Of a stretch of DNA of 64,000 nt, positions 12,001 to 23,800 are shown in pieces. How positions within the stretch are numbered: the stretch's first letter is position 1; every line of letters starts with the position of its first letter. This DNA comes from Vandiemenella viatica (taxonomy: Eukaryota > Arthropoda > Insecta > Orthoptera > Morabidae): assembly GCA_031002005.1 (NCBI GenBank), contig CM061919.1, positions 172,777,121 to 172,841,120 of the forward strand, read 5' to 3'. Both the position numbers and the translations under genes were made by a program. The notes under the pieces are model-generated. The model did no database searches, had not been told where the DNA came from, and saw nothing but the letters and a program-made list of their open reading frames with translations.

Positions 12001-13111
12001 CAGGTCGATCACTTTCAACTCCCATATCTCCCACACCCCCATAGCTACCGACATCTAACAACCATAGTGCACTACATGAGATACGATTCTACTACCATAC
12101 ACAAACATCAATGTTCTATGCTATGTAGTTGTGGCAGAAAAGTGACATATGCCGAGACAGTCGAAATTCGAAAATATCCTTGGTTGGCCACTTACAACCA
12201 CCATATCTACCATAGTAACACAGTTTCTGAAATTCGGCCGCTGTTGTGATCGAAAGGTGACTCTGTGCTACTACTACACACAAACGCCAGTTATCTGCGA
12301 TCTATAGTTTTCGCTGAAAAGTGATACACCATGACACTTTTGTCTTTGGCAGGAGTATGAAATTGCCACAGGTCGATCACTTTCAACCCCCATATCTCCC
12401 ACATCCCCATAGCTACCGACATCTAACAACCATAGTGCACTACATGAGATACGATTCTACTACCAAACACAAACACCAATGCTCTATGCTATGTAGTTGT
12501 GGCAGAAAAGTGACATATGCGGAGACAGTCGAAATACGAAAATATCCTTGGTCGGCCACTTACAACCACCATATCTACCACAGTACCACAGTTTCTGAAA
12601 ATCGGCCGCTGTTGTGATCGAAAGGTGACTCTGTGCTACTACTACACACAAACACCAGTTATCTGTGATCTATAGTTTTCGCTGAAAAGTGATACACCAT
12701 GACACTTTTGTCTTTGGCAGAAGTATGAAATTGCCACAGGTCGACCACTTTCAACCCCCATATCTCCCACACCCCCATAGCTACCGACATATAACAACCA
12801 TAGTGCACGACAGGAAAGACTATTCTACTACCACACACAAATACCAAAGGTCTATGTTATGTAGTTGTGGCAGGAAAGAGAAGTATACGGAGATACGAAT
12901 TTTTGGTCGAAATATGAAAACGCCCTGCACTGACCAACTTTAATCATTATATCTCCCACATCCCCACAGCTATCGGCATTCGGCCAACGTTGTGCACTAC
13001 AGGAAACCCCATGCTACGTCCACCAACAAACATCAGTCATGTGTGCAAGGTAGTGGTGGCTGAAAAGTGAAATATAGGAAAAAACACGTCTATTTTTATA
13101 TATATATAAGA
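9049..13111 (-). mobile_element. Helitron-like element filled with a 184/368-bp satellite
   Basis: Read on the minus strand, the element starts with TC at 13111-13110 directly after an A (TCTTATATATATATAAAAAT) and ends near 9049 with ACGAAGTTGTGGGTACCAGCTAT, a variant of the 3' end of the neighbouring element. TC start, A/T insertion context and hairpin-plus-CTRR-like end fit a non-autonomous Helitron; the final CTAT is off consensus. Apart from about 30 bases at each end the interior is tandem repeat. No transposition protein is encoded. Confidence 0.55.
9060..13085. repeat. Tandem satellite, 368-bp unit made of two 184-bp halves
   Basis: The landmark GTGATACACCATGACAC (or TTACAC variant) recurs at 9377, 9745, 10113, 10481, 10849, 11217, 11584, 11953, 12321 and 12689, giving 368-base spacing with one 367 and one 369. 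Each unit is two diverged halves that share the phrases CACTTNCAACCNCCATATCTNCCACA and ACTACTAC/CTACTACCA-CACACAAACNCCA. Units at 10113 and 10849 are nearly identical, as are 10481 and 11217, so a 736-base duplication lies on top. The outermost units (9060-9376 and 12890-13085) are the most diverged. A 98-residue frame repeats with the unit but starts with GTG and is not thought to be coding. Confidence 0.92.
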
Positions 13112-15283
13112 TTAACCGCAGTAGTTAGGGAAAAAATTTATAAGGAACTGATTAACATTTAGACTAAGAGTTACCATCCACTATCTTGAGCAACCTATCC
13201 CAGTTTCTATAAAGGAAGCCAAGCAGCCATGTTGCGGGGCACTCGTTCAAAAGCTTTTGGAGTGTAAGGTTGCATCTACGAGGAGCCGATTTTGGTGCTA
13301 TGTGATTAGGAGGAAAACTTCGTTTAGTTCTTGGGGTTTTTGGGAGTTTCTTGCTGCTTGACTCATGGTTTAAATCTGCAATCAATAATTTTGATGCTTT
13401 AAAAAATGGTTACCATATGATGCACAGTGATTGAAGAGTATACGGCATTAAAATTCAGTAGTAGCCTACAGTGAGAATTATTTAAAGAACCTACCTTCAT
13501 CTCCTGGGGTTTTACAGGGGATTGGGAACCAAAAGACAGTGAACCATTAGGCTACATCAGCACGAGTTGCTTTAGCACCACCCCCAGCTAAAGAGCTAAT
13601 CATTTAAAACAGTCAAATTTCCCAAGGAAGCTACCATAGAGGGGTAACTTCCTTAAAAACAGCCACCAAACCTGAATCACAAGACACTGGAGATAATCAT
13701 CACTGATGTCTTCACTGGCATCGAAATGTTGTACAGCAAGATGCTTCTTTAGGTAAAGAAACAAGTGGAATTTGCTAACAGCAATGTCAAGGAGTATTAC
13801 AGATGAGTGAAAACTACAAACTTGAATCTTTAGAGAAGAGCCAGGGTGTCATGTGTCAAGTGACGTATGGTGTTGCCAGTTTGTTACATATTGATGCTAA
13901 TATAGTCTCTTTTAAATGCTTAAACTCTGACTCAAACTGGAACAATTGTTTTAAGTATCTGCTGGGCACTTTTGGAGAAAATGTATAACAGAGCATACTT
14001 TACATTTGTTGGTATTCTGAAGTAAAGCAGTCAAAGCTACTCAAACTAGCCTTCAGCTACCAATGAAGAACAATTATGATAGGGAAGTGGAAGGATTAAG
14101 CAAATATATGCAATAAAATATTACCTGCCTGCCTAGAAAGGCTGTAACCTCACTTTCTAGACACACCTTGTATGTAGAAAACTAACATTTGTATTCAGCC
14201 TTGCTGCAATGACCTAAATGTATAGACAAATGTACGTACAGTAGATGTGTGCATTTTCAGAGAGATATAGTATCTTGGACATGAATTATAACTGAAATTC
14301 CATAATACAGCATAAGGCTCAAGGAATTAAGTTTTTTAATAATAATTCAAGTTGGTTTTATGAGTACCGTATAACTAATGTAGGTACAATTGCCTGCAGC
14401 TCTGTTTGTGTTATTAACACAGAGCAGCAAAAAAAATTAAGGAGTTTCCTGAGTCCTATATATATCTAGGGTTCCTCCGGCTCTATAAAAGCTTTACTTT
14501 ATATTTTCCAAGTTACATTGTTTACAACTTCTAGCTCAATAACATGCTCATTCCATCCCTTAGATATTTATGTCTGAAAACATTAACTGATTTTCCTTAA
14601 CACTACTGTCAGAATTTGATTGCCCTTTCCATGAATCAACTGCTTTTATGTTCTTACAATGTGAATACAGTTAAATTGACTCTCTTCACATACTCCAAAA
14701 ACTGAAGAAATATATACTCAAAGTAAAGTAAAAGTATGTATACAACAATATTTACAGAATCAAAAATCTGTTATCAATAAAAGCCACAGTTTAACCTAAT
14801 GATTTTTTTTGGGAAAAATACACAACAAACATCTAATAGAAGCACCAAAAATATTTTAAGAATACTGTTTCAAAGTTGGAGTTTCTAAATGTGCAAACTC
14901 TTGTTAGAATTGAATCAAATGTCTTTGGTGGGTACATTTTGAGGCTACGAACAGAATATCATTTCCTATTCCAGCTCTCATTGATGTAGAGTCACAAGAC
15001 ATACTGCACATTTTAAGCTACATCCTAAGCATAGGCGAACGGAAGTGACATTATGGCAGTGGAAACAGAAGCAGATGTTATATTTGGTTTTTAATGGAAC
15101 TGGATGTGTAAATGGAAGAGGAAACAGAAGTGTTTGAAAATGTTGTTTACTGTAACAGAATCTTCATTTAGTGACTTGTTACTTGTATTTAATAAAATTG
15201 CCAAGTGAAATCATGATGTTTATTTTAATAATCAAACAAAATCAATCAGCCAGTAACTGACTTTTAATTAAGTAATAATAATA
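13112..15283. other. Intron sequence, nothing recognised
   Basis: About 2.2 kb of AT-rich DNA between two Helitron-like elements. Frames at 13164-13385 (minus) and 13803-13988 (plus) are short and match no domain I know. The phrase CCTGCCTGCCTAGAAAGGC near 14125 and weak AT repeats are the only local features. Confidence 0.4.
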
Positions 15284-17737
15284 TCATATATATTATAACG
15301 TATTTTTTCTCACAAACCAGTATCTCCCTTAATACTTAGTTGAAATCAATTAATGAGGTATCCTTTTAAAGCTTATGGTTTCCAATTTGATCACATCATA
15401 TCTTAAGAAAGGAATTATTCGGAATTTGACCCTTTAAGGGCAAAAATGTCAATATTTCTAAAATGCTGTTTTTGTTTTGTTTTTTTTTGTGTGTGTTACA
15501 AGTCATTTATTTCCCTCCATGTCTAACCGATATAGATAAATGAGGTACCATTTTAAAGATTAAGGTCTCCGACACGGTCACATTATATTTTAAGAAAGGA
15601 ATTTTTCGTAATTCGACCACTAAAGGGCAAAATCACCATTATTTCAATCAAAAAAAAAAAAAAAAAATTTATTTTTTTTGGTCACGTTCTATTTATCTCC
15701 CATGATCAAGAAATGAGGTATTATTTTCGAAATTAAGGTCTCCGCATTGGTCAAATTATATTTTAAAAAAGGTATTTTTCTGAATTAGACCCTTAAAGGG
15801 AAAAATTATTAATATTTCTACAACATATTTTTGTGTCACAAGCCAATTATCTCCCATGATATATAACCGACATAGACAAATGAGGTATCATATTAAAGAT
15901 TAAGGTCTCCGCCATCATCACATTATATTTTATGAAAGGAACTTTTCGTAATTAGACCCTTAAAGGGTAAAAATGTTAATATTTCTAAAATGCATTTTTT
16001 GTGTCTCGAGCCATTTATCTCCCTGGATATCTAACCGAAATCGACAAATGGAGTAGGCTTATGAAGAGTAATGTCTCAGCTTTTCTGACATTATATATTA
16101 AGAAATAATTTTTTTTTTTAGTTCAACCCTTAAACGGAAGAAGTACCAATGGTTCTACAACGCATTTTTGTGTCACGAGCCATTTATCTCCATTAATATC
16201 TAACCAAAATAGATAAATGATGTATCATTCCAAAGATTAGGGTCTCCGCTGTGGCAACGTCATATTTTAAGAAAGTAATTTTTCTGAATTGAACCCTTAA
16301 AGAACAGAAATATCAGTATTTCTAATATGCATTTTTTGTGTCTCGAGCAATTTATCTCCCTGCATACCTAACCGAAATTGACAAATGAATAAGGATTATG
16401 AAGAGTAATGTCTCTGCTTTGGCGACATCATATATCAGGAAAGAAATTTTTTGGAATTCAACCCTTAAAGGGAAACGTATCAATGGTTCTTCAACGCATT
16501 TTTATGTCGCTAGCCATTTATATCTATTAATATAGAACCGAGATAGATAAATGAGGTATCATTCTAAACATTAAGGTCTCCACTGTGGCCACATCATATT
16601 TTAAGAATGGATTTTTTAAATAAATTGAAACCTTAAATGCAAAAATATCAGTGTTTCTAAAAAGAGTTTTCTGTGTCTCGAGTCATTTATCACCCTCGAT
16701 AATTAAACTAAATTGATAAATGAGGTATCATTTTGAGGACTGAGGTCTTCCTAAGGTCTTCGGTTTTGTTACACCATATTTTAACGAAAGAATTTTTCAA
16801 AATTTGACCATTAAGGGGCAAAAGTATTAATATTCCTACAACGTATCTTTCTGCCACGAGCCATTTATCTCCCTTGATACCTAACCAAATTCAATAAATG
16901 AGATATCATTTTAAATATTAAAGTATTCGCTGCTTTGGTCACATCATATAAGAAAGAACTTTCTCCAAATTCAACCTTTAAGGGCCAAAAATATCATTTC
17001 TAATTTATTTTTTTATTTTTTTTTTTTGCTTGATACCTAACCAAAATCGATAAATGAGGTATCATTTTAAAGCCCAAGGTATCCACTTTGGTCACACCAC
17101 ATTTTATAACAGAATTTCTTTTTGGAATTCAACCCCTTAAGGGACAAAAGTATCGATATTATTTCTACAACGCGTTTTCTTTTTATTACAAACCTCTTAT
17201 CTCCATTAATACCTAACAAAAATCGATAAATGACATATAGTTTTAAAGATTAAGGTCTCCAATTAGGTAAAATCATAAATTAAGAAAGAATTTTTCAGAA
17301 TTTAATGATTAAAGAGGTCACATGTATGAGACAGTTCAGAGCCTAGTCCTTCGACTGCTGCAGCAGATATCACAGAGATGTCAATAAAATGTTTTTTATA
17401 CAATAAGTAGCTTTTCACATATTTTTTCTGTTATGGAAACATTTTTGTTTTGCTATACAATTCCAATATACACATTTTATTCACACAGCAACACATATCA
17501 CAGAGATGTTGATATGCTGTGTGCATTTTGTTCAGGTTGTTTGTATTGTGTTAAGGTCAGTGACAGTTTGTTGAACATACAGTGTATATTAAATTTTCCT
17601 AACTGTTTTGTAATATGTTGTGAGTATTTTGATGCATATCTATTACACTAAACAAATAAATCTTTCAATGTATTACAAGCATTCAACCACACTATTCATA
17701 GTATTTTATTCACAAAATTTTCGCACGGATCGTCTAG
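15284..17737 (+). mobile_element. Helitron-like family A, copy 1, about 11 internal satellite monomers
   Basis: Starts TCATATATATTATAACGTATTTTTT after an A and ends ACAAAATTTTCGCACGGATCGTCTAG before T. The same start and end occur in the copies at 44104 and 60333. The 3' end has a short palindrome (best seen in copy 3 as GCGAAATTTTCGC) about 10 bases before CTAG-T, as Helitrons do. Between the ends are degenerate monomers (15300-17310), then a unique tail of about 420 bases containing CAACACATATCACAGAGATGTTGATATG. No Rep/helicase frame is present, so it is non-autonomous. Confidence 0.65.
15300..17310 (+). repeat. Satellite of ~166-170 bp monomers (family A)
   Basis: Recurring phrase: CATTTATCTCCCT..ATAT.TAACCGAAAT.GATAAATGAGGTATCAT, then TTAAGGTCTCCGC, then ATTATATTTTAAGAAAGGAATTTTTC, then GACCCTTAAAGGGCAAAA. 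It is seen near 15507, 15688, 15843, 16010, 16182, 16349, 16513, 16683, 16860 and 17190. Each monomer carries the near-palindrome CCCTTAAAGGG. Confidence 0.85.
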
Positions 17738-17799
17738 TTAGTTTTGTAATTACTGTAACTAATATTCGAAGTTTAAAAGTTATTTTTTAAAAACAATAG

Positions 17800-18656
17800 T
17801 TTAGCAGCATTTACTCCTTTTGCTTCTTTTTTCATCATAAACTAAGCCTTCTCTACTGAACAATTATTCGCTAGTAAAAATGCTAGGAGCAACTGACAAA
17901 AACCTGCAGATTAATGGTAACAACTGGAATATTTGTGAGTGTTCGTATGCCCCACTTAAGTGGATCTTCTTTTAAAGGAAGTCTCTTTTTCTTTGCTACA
18001 GTCTTGTAGCACTTGTTTTGACATTGCAATTGATTTTAACTGGTAACATCATCTTCTTCAATATCATTTGAGTTTAAAATAGATTCTATTATTATTAATA
18101 AATGTTGTGTTTTATTACTTGCCAGAGGCTGAGATTCATTAGAATTTCTGATAGGTTCATTTATTTTGTTTTTCTTAGGGTCAGAAGGAGAGTTTTCATC
18201 TTGATTGATTATCTCTCCTTCCTTTTGTCAGTCAAAATTCAAATTAACTGGATTCTGGTAATCCCATTAAAAAATCATGGATCCAAATATGTAGAAATAG
18301 TGCTTAAAATGTTTTTGCTCAAATCAATAAATCTGGGATTTAAGTCATCTGTAATTTTTTTACTACTCTTCTGAAGCCATTTGAAGTCAGGTTTTACATC
18401 CTCTGCTTGTAAAGTACTAATGATAACTTGTACAAGTGATATAACAGAAGAAATCATTCCTTGAGAACTGCTCAACTCCATGGTGACTTCCTCAAAAGGC
18501 CTGAATATTTTTACATTTTTTAGGGTTTACCCAATCATTCAAAGTGATTGTTGAATTTTTTCTTGGCTCAGGTACAACATAACTGATTCTTTAGTTTTCA
18601 TAAAATGCTCCATCATATAAAATTTACTGCTACACTTAAAAAAATAACATTATGTA
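17800..18656 (-). pseudogene. hAT transposase remnant, C-terminal part
   Basis: Minus-strand fragments read like the distal half of a ZBED/hAT transposase: ISSVISLVQVIISTLQ near 18450, LNPRFIDLSKNILSTIST and a YLDP stretch near 18280-18340, and a damaged hAT C-terminal dimerisation stretch around 17830-17870. Multiple stops and frame changes make it non-functional. It continues on the other side of the mariner inserted at 18657-19964. Confidence 0.5.
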
Positions 18657-19964
18657 CGAGTCTTGTCTCAAAAGTAAGTTACACTATTTTTTTATATCCG
18701 CGCAGTTGGCAGGAGACGTCTGGGATTCGCAGGGAACTTTCGTCCGGGTGTGGTAGCAGCACTGTAAAATTCCTAAGAGGCCGCCATGACTCATTTGTCA
18801 GTTGACGCAGTGTACGCAGTACGCAGTGTGATTCGTTTTTTAACGGCAAAAACTAAAAATGCAACTGAAATTCACCGTGAGTTGTGCAGTGTGTACGGTG
18901 AAAACATTATGTCGAGGCCAATGGTTTCTCATTGGCACCAATCATTTATTGAGGGCAGGACAACAACACACGACGAACAACGAATCGGCCGCCCATCCAC
19001 TTCACGGGCCCCGAACATTGTCGAAGAAGTCCGAAGAGTCGTCGACGCCAATCGTCGCCTTACGCTTGACGACATTCATTCATAACTCCCGCCTAATGTT
19101 GAAATTAGTCGTGCATCGCTTCACAGAATTATTTCTGATGATCTGCATCTGTCCAAAGTGTGTGCAAGGTGGGTTCCACGGCTCCTTTCAGACCACCACA
19201 AAGAGCAGAGAGTTGACGCTGCTCTTCAATTTCTGCAGTTTTTTTAGGATGAAGGAGATGGCCTATTCGGCCGAATTGTGACCGGGGATGAAACTTGGAT
19301 CCATCACTGGACGCCTGAAACCAAAAGACAAAGCATGGTGTGGAAATGGAAGGATGAGCAAACTCCAAAAAAGGCGAAAGTTGTGGAATCAGCTGGGAAG
19401 GTTATGGCGACGGTCTTCTGGGATTCGAAGGGGGTATTGCTGATCGACTACATGCCACGTGGGACAACGATAACAGCTGAACACTATTGTGAGGTGTTAA
19501 AGAAACTCAGGAGGGTGATCCAGAACCGAAGGAGGGGAAAGTTGATGAAAACAGTGTTTTTGTTCCACGACAACGCTCGTCCACACTCTGCTCGTCAAAC
19601 TCAAGACCTGCTTCAAGAGTTTCAATGGGATGTTTTCGGACACCCACCATACTCCCCAGATCTCGCTCCAAGCGACTTTCATCTGTTTCCACAGCTGAAA
19701 CAACACCTTGGGGGAAGACGCTTCGCAAACGAAGAAACTCTCAAAGAAGAAGTTCAGACATGGCTAACCAGTTTGGCGGCAGAATGGTATGACGCTGGAT
19801 TAAAAAAACTTTTACCACAATACCAAAAATGTATTGAAATTCAAGGAGATTATGTAGAAAAATAACTAATATATGTAGTTTCACAAATATAACCTTTTAA
19901 ACAAATTCTGGGCGTTATTATTATTTTTTTTTTAAAGTGTAACTTACTTTTGAGACGACCCTCG
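18657..19964 (+). mobile_element. Mariner element, DD34D, near-intact
   Basis: TA duplications lie at 18655-18656 and 19965-19966. The inverted ends share GTCTCAAAAGTAAGTTACACT and begin CGAG. The length is 1308 bases, normal for mariner. It interrupts a hAT remnant in the opposite orientation. Confidence 0.9.
18786..19865 (+). pseudogene. Mariner transposase with two in-frame stops
   Basis: One reading frame from the ATG at 18786 (good context, GCCGCCATGA) to the stop after GDYVEK at 19865, interrupted only by TAA at 19083-19085 and TAG at 19245-19247; no frameshift is needed. The N-terminus is the mariner HTH (IRFLTAKTKNATEIHREL); catalytic motifs are VTGDETWIHHW, HDNARPHSA and HPPYSPDLAPSDFHLF, with 34 residues between the last two acids. 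It would have encoded a 359-codon transposase. As it stands it is inactive, though the catalytic core is conserved and decay is light. Confidence 0.9.
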
Positions 19965-19966
19965 TA

Positions 19967-20900
19967 AATATTTAAATATGATGTAAGGAAGAATAGGGAT
20001 TGGATTTCTTATCTAGCTGGATAGACTTGTACTGCAGATACTGCAGGTAGATTTAGTGTTTCTATTTCTAATTTTCACCACTTTTTTGAGGCTGTTAAAG
20101 ATTGAAATGAGAAGCCGTTTTCTTTATTTTTGATACCAGCTGCTCTAACCATTCCTCTGTCTGCATAACAGTTTTGATGCAGTGCTGTGGTTGGCAGATG
20201 CTGCAAACAAAATCTTGAATGTGTGACAACAGCATTTCTTTAATCATATTATGCCCCATTCTTGGAGAAAAAGACTGGAATTTGAATGAAATAGCTTCTC
20301 CTATATGTCGTACTTCCATAACTTCACATTTGACAATGATTGTCATTTTCTGGAAATCAGCAGTGACCAGAACTCATCTCCAACCATGTAAGGATTTTTT
20401 TTAATAAAAATCTCCTATTAATTGTTTAATTTTATTTGCTGCTTGATTGTACACATCATCACATTCAAATTGTGTGAAAAACTGTTATCCTCTAAATTTA
20501 CATCGAGGCAAAGAAACAATTATTTGACAGTATCCTATACCATCTTGGTAAGTCCTGCAGGGCTATCATTTCACCAATCAACTCATCCATTTATTTAATT
20601 TTCTGTTGTGATGAGTTCCAAAACTCATTTTTTCAATGACCTGTTGTATAGTTAATTGCTTTTTTGCTTCAACTAATCGACTGACTGTGACTTTTTTCTG
20701 GTTGCAACTTAAGAGCTGAAATTAGTTTTTCAAACACTTTAAATTCTTCTGGATGCATAGATTTCAAATTACTTTAAAGCAGTGAGAGTATGTCTTTTAC
20801 AAGAAAACGCTTATTCACATATTGTACACTTTGTCACAGGTTCAGTTTCTTTTTTTTTTCTGTGAAAAATCTCCAGTTTGGACTTGTTTTTCATTTCATT
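19967..20900 (-). pseudogene. hAT transposase remnant, central/N-terminal part
   Basis: Continuation of the hAT remnant left of the mariner. The minus-strand frame at 20346-20095 includes LEQLVSKIKKTASHFNL, a typical hAT spacer before the C-terminal half, and further fragments up to 20900 (MHPEEFKVFEKLISALKL near 20755) look like an N-terminal half. Several stops are present. Family assignment is by pattern only. Confidence 0.4.
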
Positions 20901-21464
20901 TTTAGACACTGTAATGTGATTGTTGAGAATCTAGTTGAGTAAGCAAGGAGTGATAAACAGATTTGGTCCAGGTAGTTACTGGACTGAGTGTCAAATTAAA
21001 AGACAATGAAAACTGGTATGGTATAACAAATATGATAAGGAGTGGAGAGATTGTGGTAAGAAAGAATCTTGGCCATATGAATTTGAGTGGTAGTTCATGA
21101 TAGGCCAGAAAAGACACATGAGGCCAAAGGGCATTTACAATTGGCCAAAGTGAACCAGAAGGAGAAGTGGCCATGTTAGACTTGGTATGTGATTGGGTGT
21201 TTTTAGGTTCTGAAAGGTGTAGTAACAGCAACAGTAGTAGCTGCCATGTGGCTTTTGCACCAGATTTAATAGACATGAGATGTGAATGCATTTTGTAATA
21301 AACTTGAGCTAATGATGTTTCTCATTATCAACCTGTAGTCAAACTTCAGACCGGAGTTTATTGTAGTTCTAAAAGTATGATACGTGTCTGGTACCAGGCA
21401 GAAAACTTTATAAACTTTGAATAAACTGCTTTGTAACTTTATGTAAAGTGTTTATTTTTAATTA
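20901..21464. other. Intron sequence, no supported gene
   Basis: The minus frame at 20902-21291 (129 residues) is hydrophobic and low in complexity and carries no known domain. I do not call it a gene. AT-rich DNA leads up to the Tc1 insertion point. Confidence 0.4.
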
Positions 21465-22886
21465 CACTCCTGGAAATTGAAATAAGAACACATTGACGCC
21501 GGTGTGTAAGACCCACCATACTTGCTCCGGACACTACGAGAGGGCTGTACAAGCAATGATCAAACGCATGGCACAGCGGACACACCAGGAACAGCAGTGT
21601 TGGCCGTCGAAGGGCGCTAGCTGCGCAGCAGTTGGGCACCGCCGCAGTCAGTGTCAGCCAGTTTGCCGTGGCATACGGAGCTCCATCTCAATCTTTAACA
21701 CTGGTAGCATGCCGCGACAGCATGTACGTGAACCGTATGTGCAGTTGACGGACTTTGAGCGAGGGCGTATAGTGGGCATGCGGGAGGCCGGGTGGACGTA
21801 CCGCCGAATTGCTCAACATGTGGGGCGCGAGGTCTCCACAGTACATCGATGTTGTCGCCAGTGGTCGGCGGAAGGTGCACGTGCCCGTCGACCTGGGTCC
21901 AGACAGCAGCGACGCACAGACGCATGCCAAGACCGTCGCATCCTACGCAGTGCCGTAGGGGACCGCACCGCCACTTCCCGGCAAATTAGGGACACTGTTG
22001 CTCCTGGGGTATCAGAGAGGACCATTCGCAACCGTCTCCATGAAGCTGGGCTACGGTCCCGCGTACCGTTAGGTTGTCTTCCGCTCACGCCCCAACATCG
22101 TGCAGCCTGCCTCCAGTGGTGTCGCGACAGGCATGTATGGAGGGACGAATGGAGACGTGTCATCTTCAGTGATGAGAGTCACTTCTGCCTTGGTGCCAAT
22201 GATGGCCGTATGCGTGTTTGGCGCCGTGCAGGTGAGTGCCAGAATCAGGACTGCATACGACTGAGGCACACAGGGCCAACACCCGGCATCATGGTGTGGG
22301 GAGCGATCTCCTACACTGGCCGTACACCTCTGGTGATCGTCGAGGGGACACTGAACAGTGCACGGTACATTCAAACCGTCATCGAACCCATCGTTCTACC
22401 ATTCCTAGACCGGCAAGGGAACATGCTGTTCCAACAGGACAATGCACGTCCACATGTATCCCGTGCCACCCAACGTGCTCTAGAAGGTGTAAGTCAACTA
22501 CCCTGGCCAGCGAGATTTCCGGATCTGTCCCCCATTGAGCATGTTTGGGACTGGATGAAACGTCGTCTCACGTGGTCTGCACGTCCAGCACGAACGCTGG
22601 TCGAGCTGAGGCGCCTGGTGGAAATGGCTGGGCATGCCGTTCCACAGGACCACATCCAGCACCTCTACGATCGTCTCCATGGGAGAATTGCAGCCTGCAT
22701 TGCTGCGAAAGGAGGATATACACGGTACTAGTGCCTACATTGTGCATGCTCTGTTGCCTGTGTCTATGTGTCTATGGTTCTGTCTGTGTGATCATGTGTT
22801 GTATCTGACCCCAGGAATGTGTATATAAAGTTTCCCATTCCTGGGACAATGAATTCACGGTGTTCTTATTTCAATTTCCAGGAGTG
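21465..22886 (+). mobile_element. Tc1-like transposon, apparently intact
   Basis: TA duplications lie at 21463-21464 and 22887-22888. The inverted ends CACTCCTGGAAATTGAAATA...AAGAACAC match base for base over about 28 positions. The 1422-base element is much more GC-rich than the surrounding intron, consistent with recent arrival. It carries one transposase. Confidence 0.95.
21709..22731 (+). CDS. Tc1-family DDE transposase, 340 aa, uninterrupted
   Basis: The open frame extends upstream to 21493, but the ATG at 21709 (MPRQHVREPYVQLTDFERGR) gives the usual Tc1 length of about 340 residues. Paired HTH domains follow (RIVGMREAGWTYRRIAQHVG; TSRQIRDTVAPGVSERTIRN). Catalytic motifs are IFSDESHFCLG, FQQDNARPHVS and PDLSPIEHVWDWMKR; by my count 32 residues separate the second Asp from the Glu, two fewer than classic DD34E. 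PGIMVWGAISYTGR is the conserved Tc1 core strand. No stop or shift is present, so activity is plausible. One change, RFPDLSP where RSPDLSP is usual, is visible. Confidence 0.93.
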   Translation: MPRQHVREPYVQLTDFERGRIVGMREAGWTYRRIAQHVGREVSTVHRCCRQWSAEGARARRPGSRQQRRTDACQDRRILRSAVGDRTATSRQIRDTVAPGVSERTIRNRLHEAGLRSRVPLGCLPLTPQHRAACLQWCRDRHVWRDEWRRVIFSDESHFCLGANDGRMRVWRRAGECQNQDCIRLRHTGPTPGIMVWGAISYTGRTPLVIVEGTLNSARYIQTVIEPIVLPFLDRQGNMLFQQDNARPHVSRATQRALEGVSQLPWPARFPDLSPIEHVWDWMKRRLTWSARPARTLVELRRLVEMAGHAVPQDHIQHLYDRLHGRIAACIAAKGGYTRY

Positions 22887-22888
22887 TA

Positions 22889-23800
22889 TTTCAAAAGCAT
22901 AAATCACTTTTAGGACAAGTTACTGTTATTTTTTCCTGAGTATGGGATGGCAACCATGTCAGTTGAATAATTTTCAGAACCTGTTTACAGAACTATCATA
23001 ATTGGTTACCCGGTACTTCACGAACTAAAACAGATCATGGTCAAGAGCATGCATCTACACATGGAGTGGAATAACAGAAATTTAATAATTTTGTATCCAT
23101 TCCTTAAAGGGCTAAAGACCATTTAACAATACTGCTGGTATATTACGATGCAATAACAACACGTCAAGCCATTAACACAATAGATGGGGGCCTAGTTGAA
23201 ATAATATTGTTACAACACAATACTGTACACACTGTACAACAAAATAGATACACTACACAATATGTGAAGCAACCAAAAACAAGAATCTATTGCCATACTA
23301 GCAGATGGCCTATTGTTTGTGCTCACTCGAATGAAGTTAGCTCAAACAGCACAGCAGCATCCAGTGAGAACGATTCTGATAAGTTTGATTTACTTCTTGC
23401 TTCCACTAAACTTCAGCTACAAAAAAATTATAAGCAGAAGCCCAAAGTCTTGTGAAACTTCTGCATCTATGGAAGCAGAAGTTGAGCTCTATTACATCCC
23501 TAATCATAAGCATTCAAACTTTGAAAACCTCCATCAAATCTGACCAGTACTTTTTATGTCATGCAATTTCCATCACCTTCAGATTCAACCTTCTACAAAA
23601 TTATTTATCTACAGATAAGCATGTGGTAATGTTAAATTTATATGTGTGTTAATAATAACATTAGGGTCCTACCAGTGGCTGAGGCAAGGTGGCAAGGACA
23701 TGATAGTTGTAAGAACAAAGACTTTCCCGGCATATGACTGCAATGTAGACAATGTGTACATTGCAGACATGATAGTTAGATAGTTCCCATCTGTAGAGTT
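22889..23800. other. Intron sequence, nothing recognised
   Basis: AT-rich DNA with short overlapping frames at 23207-23652 that show no domain. Confidence 0.4.

Noticed and set aside
9377..12943. Repeated 98-residue reading frames (IHHDTFVFGRSMKL...) as a tandem gene family
   Set aside because: They follow the 368-bp satellite period exactly, begin at GTG rather than ATG, break when the period slips (11584), and mirror frames appear on the other strand. They are a by-product of the satellite.
9060..13085. CRISPR-like array
   Set aside because: Repeats are long and contiguous without unique spacers, and the DNA is eukaryotic.
20902..21291. 129-residue minus-strand frame as a host gene
   Set aside because: Low-complexity, leucine-rich and without domain or splice context.
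21493..21708. Longer N-terminus for the Tc1 transposase
   Set aside because: The extra 72 residues overlap the inverted-end side, look unlike any transposase domain, and the ATG at 21709 gives the normal family length.
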